A stretch of 64,000 nt of DNA from an uncultured Aliiroseovarius sp. (GTDB lineage: Bacteria > Pseudomonadota > Alphaproteobacteria > Rhodobacterales > Rhodobacteraceae), in contig NZ_CANLNB010000003.1 of the NCBI RefSeq assembly GCF_947492455.1, positions 372,001-436,000 on the forward strand, given 5' to 3'. This document shows positions 1-8,325 of this stretch, one piece after another. A program made the translations under genes and the position numbers. The notes below the pieces were generated by a model that made no database searches, was not told the DNA's origin, and was given only the letters and a program-made list of their open reading frames with translations. Numbering within the stretch: position 1 is the stretch's first letter; each line of letters begins with the position of its first letter.

Positions 1-549
1 CGCATCGCCTTCGGAATCAGCCAGCACCGCGCGGCTGAGGTCGAGCATGGCTGCAATGTCTGCCGCCACATCATCGTCCGCGCCCTTTTCGGCGACCGAA
101 CGAATGATCAGGCCTTCTTCGGCGTCGCCCATGACTTCATGCGCGATTTCCAGCAGACGCACACGGGCCTCGTCATCGCGAATCGCGCGGCTGACATTTA
201 TGCCAGGCGCGCCGGGGGTGACGATGGCATAGCGGCTTTTAAAGAGAACTTTTTGCGTGACCGGAACAGCCTTGCCGTCTTCGCCAAAGCCCGTGACCTG
301 CACCAGAATGCGTTCGCCTGGTTTCAGACCCTTGCCTTGACGCAGGAAGCCCGTCTGTCCGTCGGGAAGACGCAACATCATACCGCCTTGGCCCTTCAGG
401 GGGCGATCACAGATGGCGCGGAAAATTGCACCGGGCAGCACCACGCCCTCGGGCGGTTCGATCAGCAGATCGGTTAGCGCCCCGTCAGTGATCTGAGCTG
501 CGGCCATGCGGCCTTCATAGGTATCAAGCGCAATCACGCTGCCCTTCAT
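1..549 (-). CDS. Ribonuclease E/G family protein (3' part outside window)
   Basis: An open frame runs from an ATG at 549 off the left edge, giving 183 residues with no stop. It begins [19 protein letters not shown] and continues through a stretch typical of the N-terminal S1-like RNA-binding part of the RNase E/G family ([18 protein letters not shown]). Family members cut single-stranded RNA in rRNA maturation and mRNA turnover. The catalytic part lies beyond the window. The start overlaps the maf stop as ATGA, so the two are translationally coupled, and infA-maf-RNase is a common alphaproteobacterial order. It is probably the short form found in Rhodobacterales, but this cannot be decided here. 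Confidence 0.85.
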   Translation of the reverse strand, partial: MKGSVIALDTYEGRMAAAQITDGALTDLLIEPPEGVVLPGAIFRAICDRPLKGQGGMMLRLPDGQTGFLRQGKGLKPGERILVQVTGFGEDGKAVPVTQKVLFKSRYAIVTPGAPGINVSRAIRDDEARVRLLEIAHEVMGDAEEGLIIRSVAEKGADDDVAADIAAMLDLSRAVLADSEGDA

Positions 550-1133
550 GTCTCTGCTCCGTATAGGGGGAAGCCTGCGGCCTGAAGTAGCCCGGCGGTC
601 TCCGCAACGGGCAGCCCGACTACGGCGGTATAGCTGCCCTGAATCCATGGGATGAACGCGCCTGCGGGGCCTTGGATGGCGTAACCGCCCGCTTTGCCCT
701 GCCAGTCGCCGGTGGCCAGATAGCCATTCAGCTCTTCATTCGACAGACGCTTCATTTTGACATCGGTCACCACATCACGCGCCCAGGTGCCGGTGGCATT
801 GCGCACCACGACCGAGGTGATGACCCGGTGACGGCGCCCAGACAGGGCCAGAAGGAACTCGGCGGCCTGGGCTGCATCTTCGGGCTTGCCCATGATGCGG
901 CGGCCCAGCGCGACGGTGGTGTCGGCACACAGCACGACCTCGTCCGCAGCGACAGACATCGCGGCAGCTTTCGAGGCCGCAATCCGGCGGCAATAGTTCA
1001 ATGGAAGCTCGCCCTTTTTGGGCGTCTCATCCACATCCGGCGGGCGGATGTCGTCAGCAACAAGGCCGAGCTGCCCCAGCAACTCGGCCCGTCTTGGGCT
1101 GCCAGAGCCCAGAATCAGTTTAAGACGCGTCAT
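546..1133 (-). CDS. maf: Maf family nucleotide pyrophosphatase
   Basis: The protein has 195 residues, the usual family length. Near the N-terminus is the Maf signature [11 protein letters not shown] (about residues 9-19), and further on are the conserved ADTTVALG and GKPEDAAQA stretches. Maf proteins hydrolyse non-canonical or modified nucleoside triphosphates to monophosphates, a house-cleaning role in the cytoplasm; whether this one prefers dTTP/UTP or m7GTP cannot be read from the sequence. It starts at ATG 1133, 12 bases after infA, and its TGA overlaps the start of the RNase gene, so infA, maf and the RNase form one transcription unit. Confidence 0.92.
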   Translation of the reverse strand: MTRLKLILGSGSPRRAELLGQLGLVADDIRPPDVDETPKKGELPLNYCRRIAASKAAAMSVAADEVVLCADTTVALGRRIMGKPEDAAQAAEFLLALSGRRHRVITSVVVRNATGTWARDVVTDVKMKRLSNEELNGYLATGDWQGKAGGYAIQGPAGAFIPWIQGSYTAVVGLPVAETAGLLQAAGFPLYGAET

Positions 1134-1145
1134 GCGCGACGGCGC

Positions 1146-1364
1146 TTACTTGAAGCGATAGTTGATCCGACCTTTGGTCAGATCATAGGGGGTCATTTCG
1201 ACCTGCACCTTGTCGCCAGCCAGAACGCGGATGCGGTTCTTGCGCATCTTACCTGCCGTGTGAGCGATGATCGTATGGCCGTTCTCTAGCTCGACCAGAA
1301 ATGTCGCGTTCGGCAGGAGTTCCTTAACGACACCGGGAAATTCGAGCAGTTCTTCCTTGGCCAT
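1146..1364 (-). CDS. infA: Translation initiation factor IF-1
   Basis: The 72-residue protein is a typical IF-1 ([16 protein letters not shown] at the start, then [12 protein letters not shown] and the conserved C-terminal [13 protein letters not shown]). IF-1 is an OB-fold protein that binds the 30S A site during initiation. The start at 1364 is chosen because AGGAGT lies five bases upstream and family members begin with MAKE. A longer in-frame reading from 1388 would add eight atypical residues. It is the first gene of the infA-maf-RNase unit. Confidence 0.97.
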   Translation of the reverse strand: MAKEELLEFPGVVKELLPNATFLVELENGHTIIAHTAGKMRKNRIRVLAGDKVQVEMTPYDLTKGRINYRFK

Positions 1365-1486
1365 GTTCACTCCTGTATTTTCACCCACCCATCGTGGGCG
1401 CCTACTAAATGGGGGGAAACGTCCCGGTTTTCAAGGGAATTCGGCAGGGAAGCCAGATTTGCTGCCTACGTCATGCGTCGTCGGCG

Positions 1487-1957
1487 TCACGCCGAAGAGT
1501 CATCCTTTGTCGGAGTGCCAAACCGTTCGATTATCCGGTCGCGAATCTGATCCCGCGCTTGCCGGTAATTCATCAGCTTTTCGTCACGTCGTGTGCCCAG
1601 ACCAGTAGGGTCAAGGATGGGCCAGTATTCCACGTCCAGATGGAACACGCGCGTCAATTCCAACGCACGGCGTTGGCTTGCAGGGGACAATGCGATGATC
1701 AGGTCAAAGCTGGACAGGTCGTCGCCCCATTCTTCCATCTGGTCAAAGCTGCGTACCCGGTGGCCGGACAGCTGGATCCCCAACTCTTCGCACACCGCGA
1801 CAGAAAACCCGTCGATATCGAGCTCGCTGTGTACGCCAGCAGATTGCACATAGATGTCATGGCCGTAAAACGCCTTCATCATCCCTTCGGCCATCGGTGA
1901 CCGCACAGAATTGTGGTCACAGCAAAACAGCACGGACTGAGGACGTTCACCGCTCAA
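1487..1957 (-). CDS. Low-molecular-weight protein tyrosine phosphatase family protein
   Basis: The 156-residue protein carries the Cys-x5-Arg phosphatase loop near its N-terminus (C13-D-H-N-S-V-R19-S) and a later DPTG that fits the general-acid Asp loop. Such enzymes dephosphorylate tyrosine residues; related proteins act as arsenate reductases. The start is a TTG at 1957, supported by a GGGGG Shine-Dalgarno five bases upstream. The gene begins two bases after the UPF0262 stop, so the two are probably co-transcribed with hisD. The family assignment is firm but the substrate is not known. Confidence 0.88.
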   Translation of the reverse strand: MSGERPQSVLFCCDHNSVRSPMAEGMMKAFYGHDIYVQSAGVHSELDIDGFSVAVCEELGIQLSGHRVRSFDQMEEWGDDLSSFDLIIALSPASQRRALELTRVFHLDVEYWPILDPTGLGTRRDEKLMNYRQARDQIRDRIIERFGTPTKDDSSA

Positions 1958-1959
1958 GC

Positions 1960-2442
1960 TTACCCCCAGTGCAACACGCAGATCAGGGTGAACAGGCGGC
2001 GGGCGGTGTCGATGTCGATGTCTGCCTTGCCCTCAAGACGTTCCTGCAACACGCGCGCACCTTCATTGTGAATGCCGCGCCGCGCCATGTCGATGGCTTC
2101 GATCTGGCTGGGAGGCAGCTTTTTCACGGCGTCGAAATAGCTTTCGCAGATCGCGAAGTAGTCCTTCACAACCTGACGGAATGGGCCAAGCGACAGGTGG
2201 AATTCACCCGCCGGATCACCCGCTTCGGTCTTGGCGTCGACCACCAGGCGTTTCTCGCGGATTGCTAAGGCCAGATGATAGGGACCATCCGGGGCGGGCT
2301 GATCGCCGCGCGGGGCCAGATCAAAGCTGTTGTCTTCCAACAGATCGAAAATCGCGACTTTGCGCTCCTGCTCGATTTCGGGCGTCGGGGCGGCAAGGCC
2401 GGTATCATCTATTTCGATATGGGTGATGCGGTTCGTGGTCAT
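1960..2442 (-). CDS. UPF0262 family protein
   Basis: The 160-residue protein matches the uncharacterised UPF0262 family by its start (MTTNRITHIEIDD), the central FHLSLGPFRQVVKDYF and the C-terminal AIDMARRGIHNEGA helix region. Start 2442 is chosen because the family begins with a short segment before R-I-x-x-I-E-I-D-D. A start at 2550 would overlap hisD by about 90 bases and add a low-complexity extension. The position just after hisD and before the phosphatase is the usual alphaproteobacterial arrangement. Its biochemical role is unknown, and I see no catalytic motif or membrane segment. Confidence 0.88.
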   Translation of the reverse strand: MTTNRITHIEIDDTGLAAPTPEIEQERKVAIFDLLEDNSFDLAPRGDQPAPDGPYHLALAIREKRLVVDAKTEAGDPAGEFHLSLGPFRQVVKDYFAICESYFDAVKKLPPSQIEAIDMARRGIHNEGARVLQERLEGKADIDIDTARRLFTLICVLHWG

Positions 2443-2458
2443 TGGCACTATCTGAGGG

Positions 2459-3760
2459 TCAATCGTTAAGGGCGTCAAGCCTTGCGCGCACGGATAGGCC
2501 GTGGGCTTCAAGACTTTCGGAAATGGCGAGGGTTTCTGCGGCGGGGCCAATGGCGGCCAGCGCGCCGGGTGTCATACGCGCCAAAGTGGTGCGTTTCAGA
2601 AAATCCATCACCGACAGGCCCGAGCTGAAGCGGGCCGAGCGCGCTGTGGGCAGCACGTGGTTGGGGCCGCCGACATAGTCGCCGATGGCTTCAGGCGTGA
2701 ATTTGCCAATGAAAATGGCGCCTGCGTGGACGCATTTGTCCGACAGGGCTTCAGGGTCGGCTACGCAGAGTTCGAGGTGCTCGGGCGCGATGCGGTTCGA
2801 CAGCGCGGCGGCCTCGTCCAGATCGCGTACTGTGATCACCGCGCCAAAGTCGCGCCAGCTGGCACCTGCGATCTGACGCCGTTCCAGCGTTTCCAGACGT
2901 GCGGTGACCGCATCGGCCACTTTCTGACCGAACGCTTCGTCGGTGGTGATCAGAATCGATTGGGCGCTTTCGTCGTGTTCGGCCTGGCTCATCAGGTCCA
3001 AGGCCAGCCAATCGGGATCATTGTCCGCATCCGCAATGACCAGAATTTCCGAAGGCCCCGCGATCATGTCGATGCCCACCTTGCCGAACACGCGGCGCTT
3101 GGCGGCGGCCACAAAGGCATTGCCCGGTCCGGTGATCTTGTCCACGGGCGCGATGGTGTCGGTGCCATAGGCGAGTGCGGCTACAGCCTGCGCACCGCCA
3201 ATGCGGTAGATCTCGTCGACACCGGCGATCTTCGCGGCCAGCAACACCAACGGGTTCGAGATCCCGTCGGGCGTGGGCACGGTGATCGCCAGACGATCAA
3301 CGCCTGCAACCTTCGCCGGGATGGCGTTCATTAGGACCGAGGAAGGATAGCTCGCCAGCCCGCCGGGGACGTATAGACCCGCGGCAGAGACGGCACTCCA
3401 ACGCCAACCCAAATCGGCCCCGCTGTCGTCGGTCCAGCGCTGATCCTCGGGCATCTGGCGGGTGTGATAGGCGCGGATGCGCTCGGCAGCCAATTCAAGG
3501 GCTGCACGATCTTCGTCCGAGACCTTGGCGCATTCCGCCTCGATCTCGGCTTCCGAGAAGCGCAGCGTGGCGGGTGTCAGCTCCAGCCGGTCGAATTTCG
3601 AGGTCAGGTCGATCACCGCCTGATCCCCACGTTCGCGCACATCGGCAATGATATCCGCTACGGCAGCATCCACATCTGGGCTGTCCTCGCGCTTCATCGA
3701 CAGAAGCGCGGTGAAACGGGCCTCGAAATCGGCGGATGTGCTGTTCAGAAACTGGGGCAT
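2459..3760 (-). CDS. hisD: Histidinol dehydrogenase
   Basis: The 433-residue protein is full length for HisD, which carries out the last two steps of histidine synthesis, oxidising L-histidinol to histidine with two NAD+. Recognisable parts are VPGGLASYPSSVLMNAIPA, the nucleotide-binding GPGNAFVAAAKR, IAGPSEILVIAD and the metal-site stretch SQAEHDESAQ with its Gln and His ligands, then APEHLELC. No other his gene is nearby; hisD upstream of UPF0262 is a conserved isolated location in Rhodobacterales. Confidence 0.97.
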   Translation of the reverse strand: MPQFLNSTSADFEARFTALLSMKREDSPDVDAAVADIIADVRERGDQAVIDLTSKFDRLELTPATLRFSEAEIEAECAKVSDEDRAALELAAERIRAYHTRQMPEDQRWTDDSGADLGWRWSAVSAAGLYVPGGLASYPSSVLMNAIPAKVAGVDRLAITVPTPDGISNPLVLLAAKIAGVDEIYRIGGAQAVAALAYGTDTIAPVDKITGPGNAFVAAAKRRVFGKVGIDMIAGPSEILVIADADNDPDWLALDLMSQAEHDESAQSILITTDEAFGQKVADAVTARLETLERRQIAGASWRDFGAVITVRDLDEAAALSNRIAPEHLELCVADPEALSDKCVHAGAIFIGKFTPEAIGDYVGGPNHVLPTARSARFSSGLSVMDFLKRTTLARMTPGALAAIGPAAETLAISESLEAHGLSVRARLDALND

Positions 3761-3820
3761 GGCGCTCTCCTTTGCGCCGTTTTAGCTGCGGCGCGGCATT
3801 GCTTCAAGCGGGCAGGGGGA

Positions 3821-4303
3821 TCACTCAGTTAGATCGTGCGTCGGCGTGTGTTTCGACGGCGCAATGTAAGGCCGGGTGACGTCTTGAAGGGTCACGTCCA
3901 GCGCTTCGACATCCAATGCAATCGCACCGTCGCCCGCCAGTACCAACTCGATCCGGCCCATCCCGTCGTCGCCGGGCGCGAAGGACAGGGACAAAAGTGA
4001 CAGGATCATGTCCTTGTCGCCCTTCTGAACGCCTTGGCTTTGCACTTTTAGAACATCCGTCACGGACAGCACCGATTGCACGCGTTCGACGGGGCGGCCA
4101 CGTGCCTCGGCGGCTTTTTTGTCTTCCCAGCGGAAACGGTTGATCAGCAGCGCAAAGCGGCGTTGCGCGGGGTTCCACGAGATTTCGGACGCGGGAAATA
4201 CCGCGTCCTGCGTCAGGGCCGAAACCACCGCAAGATCTTCGGCATCCAGCGCCACCAGCTTCAGGGCGTTCTCGCCACCATCTTCGAACCGTGCATCTTG
4301 CAT
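3821..4303 (-). CDS. DUF2948 family protein
   Basis: The 160-residue protein belongs to the alphaproteobacterial DUF2948 family (conserved LVALDAEDLAVVSA, RRFALLINRFRWED and a C-terminal LDVTLQDVTRPY). Its function is unknown, it has no signal peptide, and it is probably cytosolic. I prefer ATG 4303 because an AAGGAG Shine-Dalgarno lies eight bases upstream. An in-frame GTG at 4312 overlaps the murA stop as GTGA but sits inside that ribosome-binding site. The gene directly follows murA and is probably translated from the same message. Confidence 0.85.
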   Translation of the reverse strand: MQDARFEDGGENALKLVALDAEDLAVVSALTQDAVFPASEISWNPAQRRFALLINRFRWEDKKAAEARGRPVERVQSVLSVTDVLKVQSQGVQKGDKDMILSLLSLSFAPGDDGMGRIELVLAGDGAIALDVEALDVTLQDVTRPYIAPSKHTPTHDLTE

Positions 4304-4308
4304 GTCGG

Positions 4309-5574
4309 TCACTCCTTCACGCGTTCGACCTTGGCCCCGATCGAGGACAGTTTGCGCACAACTTTCTCGTATCCGCGATCAAGGTGATACACGCGGCTGA
4401 CGACGGTTTCGCCTTCAGCAGCCAGACCGGCCAGAATCAGCGACACAGACGCACGCAGATCGGTCGCCATCACAGGCGCCCCTTTCAGCTTCTCAACACC
4501 ATGTACGGTGGCCGTGCCGCCATGCACTTCGATATTCGCGCCCATGCGCATCAATTCGGGGGCGTGCATGAAGCGATTCTCGAAGATGGTTTCATGCAGG
4601 GTCGAGGTGCCCTCGGCCGTACACAGCATTGCCATCATCTGCGCCTGAAGGTCGGTGGGGAAGCCGGGGAAGGGTTCGGTCGTGACGTCCACGGCAGAGA
4701 CGCGGCCATTGCGGCGCGCAACCTTCAGGCCGCGTTCGGTCTCTTCCACGTGGATGCCCGCCGCGTCCAGCTTCTCGCAGAAGCTTTTGACCAACGAGAT
4801 CTTCCCGCCCAGGCATTCCACCTCGCCACCCGCAATGGCCGGGGCCAGCATGTAGGTGCCAAGTTCAATACGGTCGGTGACAACGGGGTGAGTCGCGCCG
4901 TGCAGGCGATCCACGCCCTGAATGACGATTTCCGAGGTGCCGTCGCCGTCGATCTGGGCGCCCATCTTGCGCAGGCAGTCAGCCAGATCGACGATTTCCG
5001 GTTCACGAGCGGCGTTGCGAATGACGGTGGTGCCTTTGGCCAGGGTCGAGGCCATCAGGATGTTCTCGGTCGCGCCAACGGAAGCAAAGGCCAGCTCGAT
5101 CTCGGCACCTTTCAGGCCGCGCGGCGCCTTGGCGTGCAGATAGCCGTCTTTCAGCTCGATCTCGGCGCCTAGTTTCTCAAGCCCATGAATGTGCAGGTCC
5201 ATCGGACGGGCGCCAATGGCGCAGCCGCCGGGCAGGGACACAACTGCATGGCCCAGACGGGCCAGCATTGGTCCCAGCACCAGATTCGACGCGCGCATCT
5301 TCCGCACGATGTCATAATCTGCGACGTGGTTGTCGAGGTTATGGCTGGACATGGTCAGAACCTGCCCGTCTTGCATCGAGGCAGCCTCGGCGCCAAGGCT
5401 TTCAAGCAGTTGGGTCATCGTCTTGATGTCCGACAGACGCGGGGCGTTGGTCAGGGTCAGAGGCTCGTCCGACAGAATCGTCGCGGGCATCAGGGTCAGA
5501 CAGGCGTTTTTCGCTCCCGCAATCGGAATTTCTCCACGCAGCTCGCTGCCGCCGGTCACTACAATCGAATCCAT
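4309..5574 (-). CDS. murA: UDP-N-acetylglucosamine 1-carboxyvinyltransferase
   Basis: The 421-residue protein is full-length MurA, which transfers enolpyruvate from PEP to UDP-GlcNAc in the first committed step of peptidoglycan synthesis. Lys22 lies in the AKNA motif and the active-site Cys118 in [13 protein letters not shown], so this enzyme has the Cys form targeted by fosfomycin. The two-fold internal repeat of the EPT fold is visible in the spacing of the glycine-rich loops. It starts at ATG 5574, 15 bases after a conserved 52-residue gene, and is followed by the DUF2948 gene with a near overlap. Confidence 0.97.
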   Translation of the reverse strand: MDSIVVTGGSELRGEIPIAGAKNACLTLMPATILSDEPLTLTNAPRLSDIKTMTQLLESLGAEAASMQDGQVLTMSSHNLDNHVADYDIVRKMRASNLVLGPMLARLGHAVVSLPGGCAIGARPMDLHIHGLEKLGAEIELKDGYLHAKAPRGLKGAEIELAFASVGATENILMASTLAKGTTVIRNAAREPEIVDLADCLRKMGAQIDGDGTSEIVIQGVDRLHGATHPVVTDRIELGTYMLAPAIAGGEVECLGGKISLVKSFCEKLDAAGIHVEETERGLKVARRNGRVSAVDVTTEPFPGFPTDLQAQMMAMLCTAEGTSTLHETIFENRFMHAPELMRMGANIEVHGGTATVHGVEKLKGAPVMATDLRASVSLILAGLAAEGETVVSRVYHLDRGYEKVVRKLSSIGAKVERVKE

Positions 5575-5589
5575 GTACCTGCCTTACCT

Positions 5590-5748
5590 TTAATCTTGTT
5601 CATTTTTTGCCGCATCATCGTCGGATGCAGCCCGTGCCTTGGCCTGCGCCTTGCGCCGACCCATATTCGCTTTCAACGCCGCCTTCAGCCGCGCTTCGCG
5701 ATCCGCCCCTTTTTTTGTGGGCTTTTGAGGTGTGTTTTTCCGCTCCAT
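5590..5748 (-). CDS. Small basic protein upstream of murA
   Basis: The open frame encodes 52 residues starting at ATG 5748. It is rich in Lys, Arg and Ala (core LKAALKANMGRRKAQAKARA) with an acidic tail ending KNEQD. A purine-rich AGAAGAG precedes the start, and the stop lies 15 bases before murA on the same strand. I recall similar short ALKANM-RRKAQAKARA proteins annotated near murA in other Rhodobacterales, which would support a real gene; this is memory, not a search. Amphipathic helix and nucleic-acid binding are plausible but unproven. Confidence 0.7.
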   Translation of the reverse strand: MERKNTPQKPTKKGADREARLKAALKANMGRRKAQAKARAASDDDAAKNEQD

Positions 5749-5838
5749 GGGCTCTTCTGTAACGCGGAATGAAAAAAGGGTCCAGAATACCCTTGCACCC
5801 GTCAGCGAATACGTTTAGTCAGCCGCTCACGATAGGAC

Positions 5839-5913
5839 GCTGTGGTAGCTCAGTGGTAGAGCGCACCCTTGGTAAGGGTGAGGTCGGGAGTTCAATCCTC
5901 CCTCACAGCACCA
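5839..5913 (+). tRNA. tRNA-Thr (anticodon GGT)
   Basis: A complete cloverleaf can be drawn: acceptor stem GCTGTGG/TCACAGC, D arm GCTC...GAGC, anticodon stem CACCC/GGGTG around loop TTGGTAA with anticodon GGT at 5871-5873, and T arm GGGAG-TTCAATC-CTCCC. The discriminator A and the CCA end are encoded. It reads ACC (and ACT) threonine codons. It stands alone between murA-side genes and the CBS gene, and no integrase or attachment-site duplication is seen next to it. Confidence 0.96.
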
Positions 5914-5990
5914 TCGTACACTTCCCGAAATGGATGGTTCAGACACAGCGATGCGCACGCATTTCTGGTGTTCTGTGCGCCCAAATAGAA

Positions 5991-6013
5991 ACGCGCGGAC
6001 CATTGCCGCGCGT
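5991..6013 (-). terminator. Probable intrinsic terminator of the CBS gene
   Basis: Perfect 8-bp inverted repeat ACGCGCGG/CCGCGCGT with a 7-base loop. Read on the minus strand it is followed by TTTCTATTT and lies 28 bases after the stop of the CBS-domain gene. Confidence 0.6.
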
Positions 6014-6041
6014 GACTGTGATTCGACCTGTGTCGCGCCCG

Positions 6042-6563
6042 TTAGCCCACGATCAGCTGCTTCAGTTGCAGGGCCTCGTGCTCAACTTCGTTCAAACGAT
6101 GGGTGATGACGTCGCCGATGGTGACCATGCCAATCGGTCCGGTGTCGTCCATCACAGGCATGTGGCGGAACTTCCCGTCGCTCATGCGTTTCAGGACCGA
6201 GACCAAGGGGTCGTCTGTGCCACAGGTCTGCACCTCTTTGGTCATCACGTCTTCGACCAGTTGGGGCAGGGTCTGGCCCGGCGTGTCGGCCAGTTTCCGC
6301 ACAATATCGCGTTCCGACAGGATGCCACACAGCGCGCCGGTGCTGTCGGTCACGACCAAGGCGCCGATTCGTTTGTCGCGCAGGATTTCGACGGCACGGC
6401 CCAAGGTCTCTTGCGGACGAATGGCGATCACATCGCCGCCCTTGTTGCTCAGGATGTCCCCAACCACGGCGGTTTTCGCCTTGAGATTGCTGGATGGATC
6501 CTGGCTTTGGCTTTTCGATCCTTTTTGATCCTGACGCATGGGGGCCTGATACGATGTGGGCAT
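6042..6563 (-). CDS. Tandem CBS-domain protein
   Basis: The 173-residue protein consists of two CBS motifs (about residues 30-90 and 100-165), with GALVVTDSTGALCGILSERDIVRKL in the first and RHMPVMDDTGPIGMVTIGDVI in the second. CBS pairs usually bind adenine nucleotides and act as energy sensors, either regulating a partner or working alone; no partner domain is fused. ATG 6563 is chosen because GGGAGGA lies about nine bases upstream; the longer reading from 6623 adds an unsupported hydrophobic stretch. It is transcribed alone, with a hairpin terminator after it. Confidence 0.85.
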   Translation of the reverse strand: MPTSYQAPMRQDQKGSKSQSQDPSSNLKAKTAVVGDILSNKGGDVIAIRPQETLGRAVEILRDKRIGALVVTDSTGALCGILSERDIVRKLADTPGQTLPQLVEDVMTKEVQTCGTDDPLVSVLKRMSDGKFRHMPVMDDTGPIGMVTIGDVITHRLNEVEHEALQLKQLIVG

Positions 6564-6643
6564 GTTTTGCTGTCCTCCCTGAGCAGTTGCGGTATGCACA
6601 TAGAGGAAGCATAACCCAGCCAATCGATTTCAGGAGATAAAAA

Positions 6644-6829
6644 ATGTCGCAGCTTGCACTTTCATCCCCGGTCGCGACGGTGATCTTCGTGTTGGCCTGC
6701 TTTTGTGGCTATCAATATCGACGGGTTTGGAAGACCGAAGGTCCACGCTATTTGCTGTGGATCTACGGCGTTCTGACAGCCGCTGGGCTGCTTGTTTTGG
6801 GATTTGTCCCCTTGGCTGGGGCAGGCTAG
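6644..6829 (+). CDS. Small two-helix membrane protein
   Basis: The 61-residue protein has two predicted membrane helices (about residues 8-24 and 38-57) separated by a short charged loop (YQYRRVWKTEGPRY). A good ribosome-binding site, AGGAGATAAAAA, precedes ATG 6644. It is divergent from the CBS gene and convergent with nqrM; its only hint of role is proximity to the NQR maturation genes. I do not recognise the family. Length, RBS and helix pattern support a real gene. Confidence 0.65.
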   Translation: MSQLALSSPVATVIFVLACFCGYQYRRVWKTEGPRYLLWIYGVLTAAGLLVLGFVPLAGAG

Positions 6830-6866
6830 GGGTAGGGGCCCCTAAGTCGATATTCCAGCGTGCGGC

Positions 6867-7106
6867 TTAGCTTTCAGCCTGCATCTGCTCCAACATCTTC
6901 TTTTTGCGCGGGCACTGTGTCAGGCGATCGCGAAGGGGGCTGTTGGGATCAATTTCTTTGCTGCACACAACGCATTGATCCGCATCGCTGATGGCGTTCA
7001 GGCCACCGCAACTGCCTTTGATCGTCTTGCCTGCCATGATTACGCCAAGGGCCATGCCCAGCATGATGACAAGAAGCGCGCCGAAGGTCAGAAGGAAGGT
7101 GGCCAT
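6867..7106 (-). CDS. nqrM: Na+-NQR maturation protein NqrM
   Basis: The 79-residue protein has one N-terminal membrane helix (about residues 3-25) followed by a cysteine-containing soluble tail: KGSCGGLNAI, then DQCVVC and a later QCPRKKK. This is the NqrM (formerly DUF539) pattern. NqrM is needed to assemble Na+-NQR and is thought to supply iron for the Fe centre between NqrD and NqrE. It follows apbE by 15 bases on the same strand. In many bacteria apbE and nqrM follow nqrF in the same direction; here the pair is divergent from nqrA. Confidence 0.88.
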   Translation of the reverse strand: MATFLLTFGALLVIMLGMALGVIMAGKTIKGSCGGLNAISDADQCVVCSKEIDPNSPLRDRLTQCPRKKKMLEQMQAES

Positions 7107-7121
7107 GAAGCTCTCCGATTG

Positions 7122-8153
7122 TTACGCGGTCAGGCGCGTGAAGGCGTCGCTTGCGGACGATTTGAACTGCAGGCTCGACGCCTCAGTGTCGCGCTCGACA
7201 AACAGGACAGCAACGTCGTGCGCTGCGGCGATTTCCAGACCACGCTCGCGGCCCAGGATCAGCATCGCGGTTGCCCAAGCGTCTGCCATCATTGAGTTTT
7301 CTGCCAAAACAGTGGACGAGGCCGTGCGGTGCGTGATCGGCTGGCCGGTGGCCGGATCAATCACGTGCGAATAGCGCTGACCGTCTTTCTCGAAATAGTT
7401 GCGATAGTCCCCGGACGAGGCCAGACCCAGACCCGAGATGCCAACCACATCAAAGATGCCGTTGTTCAGCGACGCGGGCGTCTCGATCCCGATCTGCCAG
7501 GGCAGACCATCGGGGTTGCGGCCCGAGGCGTACAGGTCGCCGCCGATCTCAACCAGGTAATCGGTGATGCCGAAGCTTTCCAGCGCCTGACCCACACGGT
7601 CGGCACCATAGCCCTTGCCGATTGCTGCCAGATACACCTGTGCGTCGGCTTGTTTCTTCTGCAGTGCGTCGGCGCCAACGCTGATGGTATTGTGGTGACC
7701 CACAGCGGCCAGCGCGTTGTCGATCTCGGCCTGCTGCGGCATCGGGCGCTTGCCCGGAGCACCAAAGCCCCACAGTTCGATCAGCGGGCCCATCGTGGTG
7801 TCGAAGCGGCCTTCGCTGGCGGTATATACGGTGTCGGCAGCCTTCATCACATGTGCCAGTTCGGGCGAGACCTGAACCGGTGCGGTGTTGGTTGCGGCGT
7901 TGAAGCGCGAGATCTCGGAATTGGCGTCCCAGTTCGACATCTGCTGGTTCACTTCCGCCAGCGCGCCGTTGATGGCGGCCTTTACGTCAGCTTCGTTCAC
8001 GCTTTTCGAAGAATCGATCGCGACCACATTATATGTGGTGCCCATGGTCAGGCCCGACAGGTTAAAGACACGAGCGGCAGACCCTTTGCACGCGGCCAAG
8101 GCCAGCGGCATGAACAGGATGGAACGGCGTGAGAATTTGATCATGTCGGGCAC
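7122..8153 (-). CDS. apbE: FAD:protein FMN transferase (lipoprotein)
   Basis: The protein has 343 residues with a lipoprotein signal (LALAACKG). Family motifs follow: LTMGTTYNV, AAIGKGYGADRV, EIGGDLYASG, SHVIDPATGQPI and the metal-site MMADAWATA. ApbE transfers FMN from FAD to threonines of NqrB and NqrC on the periplasmic side, so its place beside the nqr operon is functional. The GTG at 8153 has AGAGG seven bases upstream; an ATG three codons later is possible. It is divergent from nqrA across 172 bases that should carry both promoters. Confidence 0.93.
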   Translation of the reverse strand: MPDMIKFSRRSILFMPLALAACKGSAARVFNLSGLTMGTTYNVVAIDSSKSVNEADVKAAINGALAEVNQQMSNWDANSEISRFNAATNTAPVQVSPELAHVMKAADTVYTASEGRFDTTMGPLIELWGFGAPGKRPMPQQAEIDNALAAVGHHNTISVGADALQKKQADAQVYLAAIGKGYGADRVGQALESFGITDYLVEIGGDLYASGRNPDGLPWQIGIETPASLNNGIFDVVGISGLGLASSGDYRNYFEKDGQRYSHVIDPATGQPITHRTASSTVLAENSMMADAWATAMLILGRERGLEIAAAHDVAVLFVERDTEASSLQFKSSASDAFTRLTA

Positions 8154-8325
8154 AGGAGAACCTCTTTCAGTCGCGAACTGGTCGTATTTGAATGTTCAGT
8201 GAGGCTTGTCTTAGACAATAATGGTCTTTTCAACAAGAAAATGACCTAAACTTTGTAAAAAGACCCTTTCGACCGCGCCGTACATATTGCATATAGCTGC
8301 AAGTCAATCTGAAGAGGTGAACACT

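Noticed and set aside
672-1289. A plus-strand frame opposite maf and infA
   Set aside because: A shadow of two well-supported genes on the other strand, with no RBS or motif.
5839-5913. tRNA-Thr as an integration site
   Set aside because: No integrase gene and no duplicated tRNA 3' end were noticed nearby.
6833-6844. TAGGGGCCCCTA palindrome between two converging genes
   Set aside because: It has no loop for a terminator, no T-run, and is short enough to be chance in GC-rich DNA.
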